Assembly: GCF_019336435.1 (NCBI RefSeq)
Contig: NZ_JAHWXQ010000001.1
Coordinates: 806,001 to 870,000 of the forward strand
DNA: 64,000 nt
Origin: Pontibacter populi
GTDB lineage: Bacteria; Bacteroidota; Bacteroidia; Cytophagales; Hymenobacteraceae
Direction: 5' to 3'
Below are positions 12,309-21,496 of the stretch, piece after piece. The translations under genes and the position numbers were made by a program. The notes under the pieces were generated by a model. The model was not told where the DNA came from, did no database searches, and saw only the letters and a list, made by a program, of their open reading frames with translations. Each line of letters starts with the position of its first letter. Within the stretch, counting starts at the first letter, position 1.

Positions 12309-12338
12309 CAAAATTAAGCGCTTTTTTATTACTGTCAA
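12309..12338 (-). promoter_or_regulatory. Bacteroidota-type promoter for tRNA-Tyr-Gly-Thr-tuf
   Basis: On the minus strand TTG (12336-12338), a 19-base spacer and TAATTTTG (12309-12316) match TTG-N19-TAnnTTTG. It stands about 70 bases before tRNA-Tyr, with the M1 peptidase stop further upstream. Confidence 0.75.
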
Positions 12339-12380
12339 ATAATCGTTCAAAAATTCTTCAAAAAAATTAGCCCATTTTGC

Positions 12381-14924
12381 TTAAAACGCCTGGTTGTACA
12401 TCTCTATCAGGCGTTTATCTTTTTCCTGCGCTTTAATTTTTTCTAATATTTGTTTCACCTCAGGTTTATCTGACATAACCATTAAAGCCTGGAACGCTGC
12501 CATGCGAACATAATAGAGGCTATTGTTCTGTGCTATATCGGCCAACATGTCTATAGTTTGTGGTGTATTGGTTGAGCTGTTACTTGCCAGGTAAGCGGCG
12601 AAACTCTGCAGTATGTAGTATTTCCCACTGCTTTTACTGTTCTTAATTTTCTCTACAAACCAGTCATATTTTTCCGGGCCACCCTGCAAAGCGTAGAAAG
12701 AGGATAAAGCTATAGCTACTTCTTCGTTCTCTTCGTTTTCAAATCTGCTTAGCTTTTGTTTGGTATCTTCGGCACCTGTACCGGCATAAGCAATTATGCC
12801 AGCTGCCACTACCTGATAAGAGCTATCTTTCAGCGCTTCTTCGTAAATAGCTTTATAGGTATTGCCTCCCCAACCAGCAAGCAGCAACGTAGCATCAGCC
12901 CTAACCGACCCTTTCTTATCCTGCCTTGCCATCTGTTTTACCTTAGCAACTATAGTTGGGTGCGCATCTGGTTTGATATCCACTAATGCGTTTATGGCCA
13001 TCGTTCTGATAAACCAGAAATCATTGTTGAGCGCATCCTGCAGAAGTTTAATCTCTGAATCAGCTTTTTTAGTCAGTTCTGTCAGAGCTTCATACTCAGC
13101 CTTTACCTGGTTGCTGTTATAAAACTGGTAACGCAGTTCTTCCGGGGTTTTCTCATGCTCAACTACGCCAAGCAGTTGTTGCTCGCCATCGAAAAGCACT
13201 AATTGTGGCTGTGTAGTTACCGGCAGGGTAATGGTTTGATTTGCTTTGGTGATCTCGATCGGGTAATCTGTTCTCTTGCCATTTGTCCAGACCGCTACTT
13301 TAAGCGGCAGGCGGTAAACAGGCGAGTAAGTTGTATCCTGTAACTGCTGAACCGCTATAGTTAACTGACCATTCTGGAATGCATGTTTTACCCTTAGCTC
13401 CGGATGTCCCGGCTTCATAAACCACTGATCAAAGAACCACATCAAATCCTCACCTGTCACATCTTCGAAAGCCATGCGCAGTTCGGCTACTTCCACATCA
13501 GTGAATTTATTTTGTGTCAGGTAACGGTTAAGCGATGCATAAAAAGCCTCGTCGCCTACATATTTGCGGAGCATGTGCAGCACCCGGCCACCTTTGGCAT
13601 ACGAGTGGCTGTCAAACATATCTTCCTTATCACCATAGCGGTAACGGATAAGAGGTTCTCTTTTTGTTTTTGCCTCCTCCAGGTACTGGTTCATTTCATC
13701 CATCTGGATGTAAGCAGCTTCGTCTGCCCCGAATTTATGCTCGGCCCACAGGTATTCACTATAGTTGGCCATCGCTTCGTTAAGTGGCAGGTTAGCCCAC
13801 GACTCTGTCGTTACATAGTCGCCGAACCACTGATGGAAAAGCTCATGTGCAATGATGTTGTCCCAGTTTTTATCCAGCAGTTCGCGTTCGTTTAGCTGCA
13901 GGTCTTCCATAAACGTGGAAGCCGAGGTGTTTTCCATAGCACCTGATACAAAGTCACGTACGACCACCTGCGCATACTTTGCCCAAGGGTAGTTAACCCC
14001 AAGCTTTTTGCTGAAAAACTCCATCATCTCTGGCGTATTCCCGAATATTTTCTTGGCAGTGTTCTTATACTCAGGCTCTACATAATAGCTTACTTCCAGA
14101 TTGCGCCACTTGTCTTTAACTATAGCATACTCTCCTATCGCCATCATGGCCAGGTAAGGAGCATGTGGTAATTCCTGTTTCCAGTGTTCTGTTTTGGTAC
14201 CATCCGCATTCTGGCGCGACGACATAAAAGTACCGTTGGAGAGCGTGGTGTATTTTTTATCTATCGTTATGTAGATATCCTGGGTCATGCGCTCGTTCGG
14301 CGCATCTATAGTTGGGAACCAGGCCGAACTTGCTTCAGTCTCGCCCTGTGTCCAGATCTGGCGTGGTTTATTTGGCTCTGTGCCAAGCGGGTTAATAAAG
14401 TATAAACCTTTGTCTTCAGTAATGGCATCGCTGCCGCCGGCTGCCAGCTCATTTGGCTTGGCAGTATAGTCTATTTCTATAGTATATTTTTCGTCGCGGT
14501 TATAGGTCTTGCCTAAAGCTATAGTTAGTTTTTGCCCGTCGTATTCGTACTTCAGCGGAGTGCCGTCGTATCCTTTCATTAAGTTTACATGGTGTATATC
14601 AAAGCCTTTGGCATCGAGCACCAGCGTATTTTGCGGATAGAAATATGGCTTTAAGGTAAGTTCGGCCAGGCCATGCAGGTATTGTTTTTCCCAGTCGAAG
14701 CTAACGCGAAGCGTTGTGTGCAGCAGATCGTGCTTTTTGGTTCGCGAAGGATTGAACTCATGATATTTTGGTGCCCATACCGGTACATCGGTTTGTGCTA
14801 CCGCAGCTTTAGAACTGTCAGGGTTATTTTTTGAGGCGTTTGTTGCTTCTTTATTGGTGGCGCAGCCGCCTGCAAATGCCATTGTTGTAGCCAGGCCAAC
14901 TATGCTCAGAAAGCGATGATTCAT
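12381..14924 (-). CDS. M1 family zinc aminopeptidase, lipoprotein, with HEAT-like C-terminus
   Basis: A predicted exported metallo-aminopeptidase of 847 residues. The N-terminus is a lipoprotein signal with lipobox FAGGC (Cys21). The M1 hallmarks are the substrate-anchoring GAMEN sequence (SGAMENTSAS, near residue 330) and the zinc motif HELFHQWFGD with the downstream Glu in NEAMANYSEYL (near 360-385). The last 220 or so residues are alpha-helical repeats resembling HEAT units (for example FIRTMAINALVDI and VRMAAFQALMVM). It probably acts at the cell envelope in peptide degradation. The neighbouring genes give no functional link. Confidence 0.93.
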   Translation of the reverse strand: MNHRFLSIVGLATTMAFAGGCATNKEATNASKNNPDSSKAAVAQTDVPVWAPKYHEFNPSRTKKHDLLHTTLRVSFDWEKQYLHGLAELTLKPYFYPQNTLVLDAKGFDIHHVNLMKGYDGTPLKYEYDGQKLTIALGKTYNRDEKYTIEIDYTAKPNELAAGGSDAITEDKGLYFINPLGTEPNKPRQIWTQGETEASSAWFPTIDAPNERMTQDIYITIDKKYTTLSNGTFMSSRQNADGTKTEHWKQELPHAPYLAMMAIGEYAIVKDKWRNLEVSYYVEPEYKNTAKKIFGNTPEMMEFFSKKLGVNYPWAKYAQVVVRDFVSGAMENTSASTFMEDLQLNERELLDKNWDNIIAHELFHQWFGDYVTTESWANLPLNEAMANYSEYLWAEHKFGADEAAYIQMDEMNQYLEEAKTKREPLIRYRYGDKEDMFDSHSYAKGGRVLHMLRKYVGDEAFYASLNRYLTQNKFTDVEVAELRMAFEDVTGEDLMWFFDQWFMKPGHPELRVKHAFQNGQLTIAVQQLQDTTYSPVYRLPLKVAVWTNGKRTDYPIEITKANQTITLPVTTQPQLVLFDGEQQLLGVVEHEKTPEELRYQFYNSNQVKAEYEALTELTKKADSEIKLLQDALNNDFWFIRTMAINALVDIKPDAHPTIVAKVKQMARQDKKGSVRADATLLLAGWGGNTYKAIYEEALKDSSYQVVAAGIIAYAGTGAEDTKQKLSRFENEENEEVAIALSSFYALQGGPEKYDWFVEKIKNSKSSGKYYILQSFAAYLASNSSTNTPQTIDMLADIAQNNSLYYVRMAAFQALMVMSDKPEVKQILEKIKAQEKDKRLIEMYNQAF

Positions 14925-15010
14925 GTTAGGTTGTTTTTAATTTTGACTTCAATTTCTAAAATTACTCTGAGAATTCAACTATCTTTAGGCTCCAAAACCA
15001 GAAATAAGAG

Positions 15011-15508
15011 ATGCTGCAGGTAAAAACCGCTAACGACAAAATATGGCAGGTTGACATACAGAAAGATGCTATACTTCTCAACGAAACTCCTTTCAACTGG
15101 GATATCACACCGATAGGCACTAACACCTACCACATTATTCACAACTATAAATCCTACACGGCGGAGCTTGTGCAGGCCGATTACCAGGCCAAAGCGTTCA
15201 CGTTTAAGATCAACGGCGTTACCCATACGCTAACCGTAAAGGACCAGTTCGATCTGTTACTGGATAAGCTTGGTATGAGCAATGCCAACGCACAGAAAGT
15301 GAATGATGTAAAGGCCCCTATGCCGGGACTGATACTTGAGATAAAAGTACAGCCAGGCCAGGAAGTGAAGAAAGGTGATCCGATCATGATCCTGGAGGCG
15401 ATGAAGATGGAGAACATCCTGAAGTCGCCGGGCGATGGTATAGTGAAGGAGATAAAAGTTGCCGTAAAGCAGAACGTGGAAAAAAACCAGGTTTTGATCT
15501 TATTTTAA
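15011..15508 (+). CDS. Biotin carboxyl carrier domain protein (acyl-CoA carboxylase subunit)
   Basis: A 165-residue protein whose last 75 residues form a biotinyl domain: APMPGLILEIKVQPGQEVKK then LEAMKMEN, where the Lys in EAMKMEN is the biotin acceptor. Proteins of this form are separate biotin-carrier subunits of acetyl-/propionyl-CoA carboxylases in Bacteroidota. The N-terminal 90 residues are beta-rich and less conserved. No carboxylase or biotin carboxylase gene lies nearby, so the partner is encoded elsewhere. It is divergent from the M1 peptidase and precedes pyrH by 84 bases. Confidence 0.88.
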   Translation: MLQVKTANDKIWQVDIQKDAILLNETPFNWDITPIGTNTYHIIHNYKSYTAELVQADYQAKAFTFKINGVTHTLTVKDQFDLLLDKLGMSNANAQKVNDVKAPMPGLILEIKVQPGQEVKKGDPIMILEAMKMENILKSPGDGIVKEIKVAVKQNVEKNQVLILF

Positions 15509-15592
15509 ATTATTTGTGTTGCCAGCCGAGCAGCACGTCTGCCGCCCAGGCACATTTATAAAGTATCCAATAAACTATACAAACTATAGATC

Positions 15593-16312
15593 GTGAAGTA
15601 TAAAAGAATTTTGTTAAAGCTAAGCGGTGAAGCGCTGATGGGTGAGCAGCAGTACGGTATCGACTCGAACAGATTGATGCAGTATGCACAGGAGATTAAG
15701 GAAGTATCCGCGCTGGGTGTAGAGGTGGCAGTTGTTATCGGGGGAGGCAACATCTTCAGAGGTGTGCAGGCCGAACAGGTAGGACTGGACCGTGTTCAGG
15801 GAGACTACATGGGTATGCTGGCTACGGTCATCAACAGCATGGCTTTACAAAGTGCTCTGGAGAAACTGGGTGTTTATACCCGCCTGCTTTCTGGTATCAA
15901 CATACAGCAGGTATGTGAGCCCTATATTCGCCGCCGTGCAGTACGCCACTTAGAGAAAGGCCGTGTCGTTATCTTTGGCGCCGGTACCGGTAACCCTTAC
16001 TTCACAACCGACTCAGCTGCCAGCTTACGCGCTATTGAGATTGAAGCAGATGTAGTTCTGAAAGGTACGCGCGTGGATGGTATTTATTCTGCTGACCCTG
16101 AGAAAGACCCGGATGCCATTTTCTATTCAGATATCTCTTTCAAAGATGTGTTTGATAAAGGCCTGAACGTGATGGATATGACTGCCTTTACGCTTTGTAA
16201 GGAAAACGATCTTTCCATCATCGTGTTTGACATGAACACGCCTGGCAACCTAAAGCGCATCGTACAAGGCGACAAAGTTGGTACGCTGGTATCCATGACG
16301 GCAGAGGCGTAA
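15593..16312 (+). CDS. pyrH: UMP kinase
   Basis: Phosphorylates UMP to UDP in pyrimidine nucleotide synthesis. The 239 residues belong to the amino-acid-kinase fold, with [13 protein letters not shown] at the N-terminus, the glycine-rich [12 protein letters not shown] near residue 45 and [20 protein letters not shown] (first 20 residues or so of the C-terminal half). The start is GTG at 15593; the N-terminus [15 protein letters not shown] fits the family. It is followed by frr, a pairing common across bacteria. Confidence 0.96.
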   Translation: MKYKRILLKLSGEALMGEQQYGIDSNRLMQYAQEIKEVSALGVEVAVVIGGGNIFRGVQAEQVGLDRVQGDYMGMLATVINSMALQSALEKLGVYTRLLSGINIQQVCEPYIRRRAVRHLEKGRVVIFGAGTGNPYFTTDSAASLRAIEIEADVVLKGTRVDGIYSADPEKDPDAIFYSDISFKDVFDKGLNVMDMTAFTLCKENDLSIIVFDMNTPGNLKRIVQGDKVGTLVSMTAEA

Positions 16313-16344
16313 TTAACCCTTTATCGCGAAGTGATAAAAATTAG

Positions 16345-16352
16345 TATTTTTG
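16345..16352 (+). promoter_or_regulatory. -7 element upstream of frr
   Basis: TATTTTTG matches TAnnTTTG and lies 52 bases before the frr ATG. No clear TTG stands at the -33 position, so this promoter is supported by the -7 box only. Confidence 0.45.
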
Positions 16353-16403
16353 CAACCACAACGAATAACTATAGTTTAACAAGAATCTTAAGCTACAATT
16401 GAT

Positions 16404-16967
16404 ATGACGGAAGAAATTCAGTTTTACCTCAGCGAAGCAGAGGAGTCGATGCAAAAAGCAGTGCAGCACACGAACTCTGAGTTAACAAAGATCAGAGCTG
16501 GCAAGGCATCTCCTGCTATGGTAGAAGACCTGAAAGTAGATTATTATGGTACCCCTACTCCGGTTTCGCAGGTGGCAAACGTTGCCACTCCGGATGCCCG
16601 TACTCTTTTGATCAAACCCTGGGAGAAAAACATGCTAGGTGAGATCAACAAAGCCATAAAGAACAGCGACCTTGGCCTTAACCCGCAGCAGGAAGCAGAT
16701 GCTATCCGACTGAACATTCCGGCACTTACAGAAGAGCGTCGTCGTGAACTGGTAAAGCAGGTTAAGAACGAAACTGAATCTGGTAAGATAGCTGTGCGTA
16801 ACATCCGTAAAGATGTGAATGACTCGCTGAGAAAACTGCAGAAAGAAGGTACTTCAGAAGATGCAGTGCGTGATGCAGAAGCCAAAGTTCAGAAAATGAC
16901 CGACTCATACATTGTGAAGATCGACGAGCTGCTAACCAAGAAAGAAGCAGAGATCATGACAATCTAA
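16404..16967 (+). CDS. frr: Ribosome recycling factor
   Basis: With EF-G it splits post-termination ribosomes. The 187 residues match the usual 185. Family motifs are ELTKIRAGKASPAMVEDLKV, the tip-proximal YGTPTPVSQVANV and the C-terminal EERRRELVKQVK coiled-coil arm. A bidirectional terminator follows. Confidence 0.97.
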   Translation: MTEEIQFYLSEAEESMQKAVQHTNSELTKIRAGKASPAMVEDLKVDYYGTPTPVSQVANVATPDARTLLIKPWEKNMLGEINKAIKNSDLGLNPQQEADAIRLNIPALTEERRRELVKQVKNETESGKIAVRNIRKDVNDSLRKLQKEGTSEDAVRDAEAKVQKMTDSYIVKIDELLTKKEAEIMTI

Positions 16968-16994
16968 TTTCCGGGTAGCGTATTACCTAACTAT

Positions 16995-17037
16995 AAAACA
17001 AAGGAGCCTCGCAGATATTGTGAGGCTCCTTTGTTTT
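16995..17037. terminator. Bidirectional terminator between frr and nadD
   Basis: A perfect 16-bp stem (AAAACAAAGGAGCCTC and its complement) with an 11-base loop; it carries A and T runs on both sides and separates two converging genes, so it can end both. Confidence 0.85.
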
Positions 17038-17138
17038 TAACCCAACTATAGAAACCGGTTTGCCTGATCCTATAGTTTGAAGTGAAGCAACTAGAAACTT
17101 ATAGTATAACTATAGTTTAAGCTAAACTATAGTTTGGG

Positions 17139-17711
17139 TCAGGAATACAGTTTGTGAACTTTTATATAGTCTATGATATCATCGGGCACCATGTACTTTA
17201 TACTCTTTTCTTCCCGGATGCACTGCCTGATAAACGTAGCTGAAATATCAAGGATAGGGGCTTTTACAAACTTCATGTTCGGGAAAGCAGCAACCTCATC
17301 CAGTACAGAACCGGAACGCGGGTAAACATATACCTGGTGATATTCCAGGATGCGCTCATAGTTCTTCCATTTCGGAAACAGCGCCAGGTTATCCTCTCCC
17401 ATGATCAGCACAAACTCATAACTCGGATACTTTTCCTGTAAATAGGTTAATGTATCAATCGTGTAGCTTGGCTTAGGCATACTAAACTCGATGTTCGATA
17501 CACCCAGGTTCGGATTATCAGCTATCGCCAGCGACACCATGTGCAGCCTGTCAAACTCGTGCAGCAGGGTATTGCTCGGCTTAAACGGGTTTTGTGGCGA
17601 CACGACCAGCCACACCGTATCTAGGTCGGTGTTGTTGGCCATATAGTTGGCAAGTATAAGGTGGCCGGTATGGATCGGGTTAAAGGAACCAAACAAAAGC
17701 CCTACCTTCAT
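17139..17711 (-). CDS. nadD: Nicotinate-nucleotide adenylyltransferase
   Basis: Makes deamido-NAD from nicotinate mononucleotide and ATP. The 190 residues contain the nucleotidyltransferase signature GSFNPIHTGH (8-17) and the C-terminal ISATFIR loop of the alpha/beta-phosphodiesterase fold. The ATG overlaps the gmk stop by four bases (ATGA), showing translational coupling. It is the last gene of the sigma, anti-sigma, gmk, nadD operon. Confidence 0.96.
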   Translation of the reverse strand: MKVGLLFGSFNPIHTGHLILANYMANNTDLDTVWLVVSPQNPFKPSNTLLHEFDRLHMVSLAIADNPNLGVSNIEFSMPKPSYTIDTLTYLQEKYPSYEFVLIMGEDNLALFPKWKNYERILEYHQVYVYPRSGSVLDEVAAFPNMKFVKAPILDISATFIRQCIREEKSIKYMVPDDIIDYIKVHKLYS

Positions 17712-18292
17712 ACGATAGCAGGTTCTGACTTAAGGAAATCGTTTACCAGTTTTTCAGCTTTGGCGCAGGCAGTCTCTAGGTTGTCGTTCACGATCACTTC
17801 ATCAAACTGATCTTCGAACCCCATCTCGAACTTGGCCTTAAATACGCGGCTGCTGATGCTTGATGCTGAATCGGTGTTGCGGGCCTGCAGTCTGTTTGCC
17901 AGCTCTTCAATAGAAGGTGGCTTTACGAAAACGGCAAGTGCTCTTTCTTTGTAAAAATGCTTTATACTTAATCCTCCTTTTACATCTACATCCAGTATGG
18001 CATGTTTGCCACTCTGCCAGATGCGTTCTATTTCTGATTTAAGCGTACCATAAAATGCACCTTCGTACACTTCTTCCCATTCTACAAACTCGTCGTTTGC
18101 AATCTTTTCTTTAAAGTCTTCAGGGGTGATGAAGTAATAATCTTTACCATTTACTTCGGTGCGGCCACGCTTATCGCGCGTGCAGGCAGAAATAGAGAAG
18201 TTCAGATTTGGATTTACGCTAAGCAGATGCTTTACAATAGTGGTTTTACCGGCACCGGAGGGAGCCGAGAAGATAATGATCTTTCCTTGCAT
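17708..18292 (-). CDS. gmk: Guanylate kinase
   Basis: Phosphorylates GMP to GDP. The 194 residues contain the P-loop SAPSGAGKTT (9-18), the GMP-binding SACTRDKRGRTEVNGKDYYF segment near 35 and the lid GAFYGTLKSEIE. It starts nine bases after the anti-sigma stop and overlaps nadD by four bases. Cotranscription with a stress-type sigma/anti-sigma pair is noteworthy. Confidence 0.96.
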   Translation of the reverse strand: MQGKIIIFSAPSGAGKTTIVKHLLSVNPNLNFSISACTRDKRGRTEVNGKDYYFITPEDFKEKIANDEFVEWEEVYEGAFYGTLKSEIERIWQSGKHAILDVDVKGGLSIKHFYKERALAVFVKPPSIEELANRLQARNTDSASSISSRVFKAKFEMGFEDQFDEVIVNDNLETACAKAEKLVNDFLKSEPAIV

Positions 18293-18301
18293 CAGGGGTG
18301 T

Positions 18302-18583
18302 TTAAATAGTTTCCTGTATTTTGGCTTTAATGGTCTGTACCAGGCTGGCCGGCACTATAACACGCTTAAGGTGACCACTGACAAGACCTTTTAGGAGTTT
18401 TTGCTTCTGATGGCTTTCAAAGCAGTTCACGCATTCTTCAATATGGCTATTAAAGAATTTCTGCTCATCTGCAGACGCTTCTCCGTCCACAACTGAGTCC
18501 AGCATGTCTGCTACCTGCTCACACGCTCCATCTTTTTCCTCAGCAGGTTCTTTCTGATACATTTCCGTAAATTTCGATTCCAT
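18302..18583 (-). CDS. Zinc-finger-type anti-sigma factor (putative)
   Basis: A small cytoplasmic protein of 93 residues with a H-x3-C-x2-C motif (HIEECVNC, about residues 47-54) preceded by VDGEASADEQ, which matches the ZAS anti-sigma fold. It begins 25 bases after the ECF sigma stop and is therefore likely to sequester that factor. No membrane helix is present, so it would be a soluble, redox- or zinc-responsive regulator (inference). Confidence 0.75.
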   Translation of the reverse strand: MESKFTEMYQKEPAEEKDGACEQVADMLDSVVDGEASADEQKFFNSHIEECVNCFESHQKQKLLKGLVSGHLKRVIVPASLVQTIKAKIQETI

Positions 18584-18608
18584 CTTTACTCAACTCTAAA
18601 GTATTTTT

Positions 18609-19202
18609 CTAACTGTTATAACCCATAGTTTTAGCGTACTTTTCTAGTTTCTCTTTCAAGGAGTTTCGGGCGCGGTGTAACCTGGATCGTACAGTACCTA
18701 TCGGAATGTCCAGTATTTTGGCCATTTCCTCGTAGGTAAACCCTTCCAGGTCACATAAAATAATCACAGTTCTGAAGTCTACAGGCAAGGTATTCAGGGC
18801 ACTTGCTACTTCATCTCCGATCAGGTCCTGCACACTTTCGGAACGCATGTCGGTTGTTGTGGCTACGCCATTATCACCTTCTACGTCTTCAGTATTGTAG
18901 TAACCTTCTACTTCGCTATAGTCTACCTTAGCGGGCTGCTTGCTCTTTTTCCTGAACTCATTAATGAAGGAGTTCTTCAGGATTCGGAACAGCCATGCTT
19001 TAGCATTAGTTCCTTGTTCAAAGTAGTCAAAGAAGCGGTATGCCTTTAAATATGTTTCCTGCACCAGGTCATTGGCATCGTCCTCGTCTAAGGTGAGCCT
19101 ATAGGCAAAGTTGTACAGAGGGTCCAGCACAGGCAGTAGTTCAGCCTCGAACCGTGCGTCTTTTTCCTCCTTACTTAGTTGTTTACCTGTTTGCTCGCTC
19201 AT
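18609..19202 (-). CDS. ECF-family RNA polymerase sigma factor
   Basis: A 197-residue alternative sigma factor with region 2 (LDPLYNFAYRLTLDEDDAND, DLVQETYLKAYRFFDYFEQG) and region 4 (LPVDFRTVIILCDLEGFTYE, IPIGTVRSRLHRARNSLKEK). An acidic linker of about 45 residues separates them. It heads an operon with its putative anti-sigma, gmk and nadD. The target regulon cannot be told from the sequence. Confidence 0.93.
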   Translation of the reverse strand: MSEQTGKQLSKEEKDARFEAELLPVLDPLYNFAYRLTLDEDDANDLVQETYLKAYRFFDYFEQGTNAKAWLFRILKNSFINEFRKKSKQPAKVDYSEVEGYYNTEDVEGDNGVATTTDMRSESVQDLIGDEVASALNTLPVDFRTVIILCDLEGFTYEEMAKILDIPIGTVRSRLHRARNSLKEKLEKYAKTMGYNS

Positions 19203-19251
19203 TTACGTGTAGTTTGTACTTTTATCGAGTCCCTTAATGGCGTATTATACG

Positions 19252-19259
19252 CAAATATA
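19252..19259 (-). promoter_or_regulatory. -7 element upstream of the ECF sigma operon
   Basis: On the minus strand TATATTTG matches TAnnTTTG and lies 50 bases before the sigma ATG. A TTG at the proper distance was not found, so support is partial. Confidence 0.4.
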
Positions 19260-19493
19260 GGAATTTTAATTACATACCCTTCTTGGCACTTCAGGGTTGC
19301 AGCCGCAACGCGCAACCCGTACCACCAGGGCAATTATAGTCTAACGTATACGCAAATAAGGTATGTATTGCTGCTTTTGGTTTGGCAGGCAGTGCTATAG
19401 TTTAGCCAGGTGAAGTTGCAGCGTATATTTAATTTCAAAAATGCCGGGCTTTGTCTAATTTTACATGATATCAGAACTATACTATAGCCAGAC

Positions 19494-20258
19494 ATGCCAA
19501 GACTGAGTGCCATCATTATCTGCCGGAATGAAGAAAAGGACATTGAAGGTGCTATACAGTCGTTGCTCTGGGCTGATGAAGTGCTTATAGTTGACTCTTA
19601 TAGTTCGGATAATACCCTGACTATAGCAGGCAATTATCCGGTAAAAATTTTGCAGCATGCCTTCGAAAATTATTCACGGCAGCGTAACTGGGCACTGGAC
19701 CAGGCTACTTACGACTGGGTGCTGATGCTGGATGCAGATGAGCGCATAACGCCGCAACTGCAACATGAAATACAAAGGCTACTGGAAAACTCACCTGCTA
19801 ATTCGGCTTATACTATTTTCAGGAGCAACTTTTTTATGGGCCAACAGGTGCGCTATAGCGGCTGGCAGAACGACGGCGTAGTTCGATTGTTCGATAAAAG
19901 CAGGAACCGATACTCCGATAAAAATGTGCACGAAGAGCTTATCATGCAGGACGGGAAGCCTGGCAAACTGAAGCATAAAATGCTGCATTATACATACCGC
20001 AGCCTTCCGCATTACCTGGATAAATGGAATACATACAGCACCCTTTCGGCAAACGACAAAGCTAAGCGGACTAAAAAAGTGTCGTTGTATCATTTAATGC
20101 TAAAGCCGTCATTCCGGTTTTTCAGACACTACATTTTTAAGCTGGGCATACTGGATGGTAAAGTCGGGTTTGTCATAAGTTACCTGTCTGCTTCCAGTAT
20201 ATTTATGCGCTACCTTAAGATCTGGCGGATGCAGCAGGAAAACATAACGCTTAAGTAA
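19494..20258 (+). CDS. Glycosyltransferase family 2 (LPS-core/WaaE-like)
   Basis: A 254-residue GT-A enzyme starting LSAIIICRNEEKDIEGAIQS with the metal-binding DADER motif in VLMLDADERI near residue 85. The form and length resemble WaaE/KdtX-type enzymes that add sugars to the LPS inner core; the exact substrate is unknown. A hydrophobic segment near the C-terminus may contact the membrane. It is followed after one base by a GT4 gene, so the two likely act in one envelope-glycan pathway. Confidence 0.88.
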   Translation: MPRLSAIIICRNEEKDIEGAIQSLLWADEVLIVDSYSSDNTLTIAGNYPVKILQHAFENYSRQRNWALDQATYDWVLMLDADERITPQLQHEIQRLLENSPANSAYTIFRSNFFMGQQVRYSGWQNDGVVRLFDKSRNRYSDKNVHEELIMQDGKPGKLKHKMLHYTYRSLPHYLDKWNTYSTLSANDKAKRTKKVSLYHLMLKPSFRFFRHYIFKLGILDGKVGFVISYLSASSIFMRYLKIWRMQQENITLK

Positions 20259-20259
20259 G

Positions 20260-21360
20260 ATGCGGATACTGCAGTTAGTTTCTGAAAGGTCGTGGCGCGG
20301 CGGCGAGCAACAGGTAGCCTATTTGCTGGAAGAACTCCGCCGGCTTGGTATAACCTGCCATATTTGTTGCCGCAAAGGGTCAGCTTTTGAAGAGTATTGC
20401 AAACAAAACGATTTCCCTTACATCGCCCTGCCCTTTACCAAGGTTTTCCCCATACCTACCGCGCTGCAGCTTAAGAACTATATCAACAAGCACCAGATAC
20501 AGTTGGTACACATGCAGGCAAGCCACGCACACACGATAGGAGTACTGGCCCATATGCTGGGTGCTAACTGCGATTTGGTATTAAGCAGACGTGTAGAGTT
20601 CCCGATTGGTAGTAGCTTTCTCTCGAACTATAAATACAACTATAAGGGCATTAAACGGATCATCTGCATCTCTGAACGGGTGCGTGAGGTGCTTGCACAA
20701 AGTATAGAAGATGGTAGCAAATGTGTTACCGTATACAGCGGCATTAACCTCGATCGCTTTAAAGACCTCCCTGCCACCAAAACCAATTACCTGCGCCGTA
20801 CCTATCATATCCCGGAAGATAAACTGCTTATCGGGAACATATCAGCGATAGATGTGCACAAAGATTACTTTACATACCTGGAAACGGCAAAGCTGCTGAA
20901 AGAACAGGGGGTGAAGGCAATTTATTTGGCTATAGGTACCGGAAAACTGGAGCAGGAAGTAAAAAAGTATGCAGCAGACATAGGCCTCAGTGACGATGTT
21001 GTTTTTACCGGTTTTATTAAAAATGTGCACCAGGTAATGCCTGAACTGGATATGTTCATTTTTACAACTATAAAAGAAGGCTTAGGCACAACGGTGCTCG
21101 ATGCTTTTGCCTGCCGCGTACCGGTAGTAGCTTCTGCTACCGGCGGCATACCCGAAATGGTAGAAGATGGCGTAACCGGCATGCTCGCTCCAATAAAACA
21201 ACCTGCCGTTTTTGCTGAGAAAGCCTTACTCCTGATACAGCAACCCGTCCTGCGCGAAAGCATTGTTGCAAATGCGAGCCAGAAAGTACTTAAATTCTCA
21301 AAAGAAGAAACTGCCCTGCACACGTTAGCTATTTACAAGGATATAATGAGCATTCACTAA
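20260..21360 (+). CDS. Glycosyltransferase family 4
   Basis: A 366-residue GT-B enzyme. The acceptor-side domain begins MRILQLVSERSWRGGEQQVA, with the glycine loop typical of the family. The donor-binding C-terminal half has YSGINLDRF, AIGTGKLEQEV and the EGLGTTVLDAFACRVPVVAS block containing the conserved E-x7-E type arrangement. It is probably translated together with the upstream GT2 gene. The sugar transferred cannot be assigned. Confidence 0.9.
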   Translation: MRILQLVSERSWRGGEQQVAYLLEELRRLGITCHICCRKGSAFEEYCKQNDFPYIALPFTKVFPIPTALQLKNYINKHQIQLVHMQASHAHTIGVLAHMLGANCDLVLSRRVEFPIGSSFLSNYKYNYKGIKRIICISERVREVLAQSIEDGSKCVTVYSGINLDRFKDLPATKTNYLRRTYHIPEDKLLIGNISAIDVHKDYFTYLETAKLLKEQGVKAIYLAIGTGKLEQEVKKYAADIGLSDDVVFTGFIKNVHQVMPELDMFIFTTIKEGLGTTVLDAFACRVPVVASATGGIPEMVEDGVTGMLAPIKQPAVFAEKALLLIQQPVLRESIVANASQKVLKFSKEETALHTLAIYKDIMSIH

Positions 21361-21496
21361 TTTTCAGAAACCTTCTCTTTCGCATCTACTTTTTCAGAAT
21401 ACATCCGTAGTACAAAACACACTTGTAATAGTTTAATTGTTTTGAAAGCCTGGAGTTTACATGATAATTCTTTGGCTACTACCCGGGATATAGTTT

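Noticed and set aside
13404..13895. A 163-residue plus-strand frame inside the M1 peptidase gene
   Set aside because: It is antisense to the zinc-binding region of a complete, well-conserved gene.
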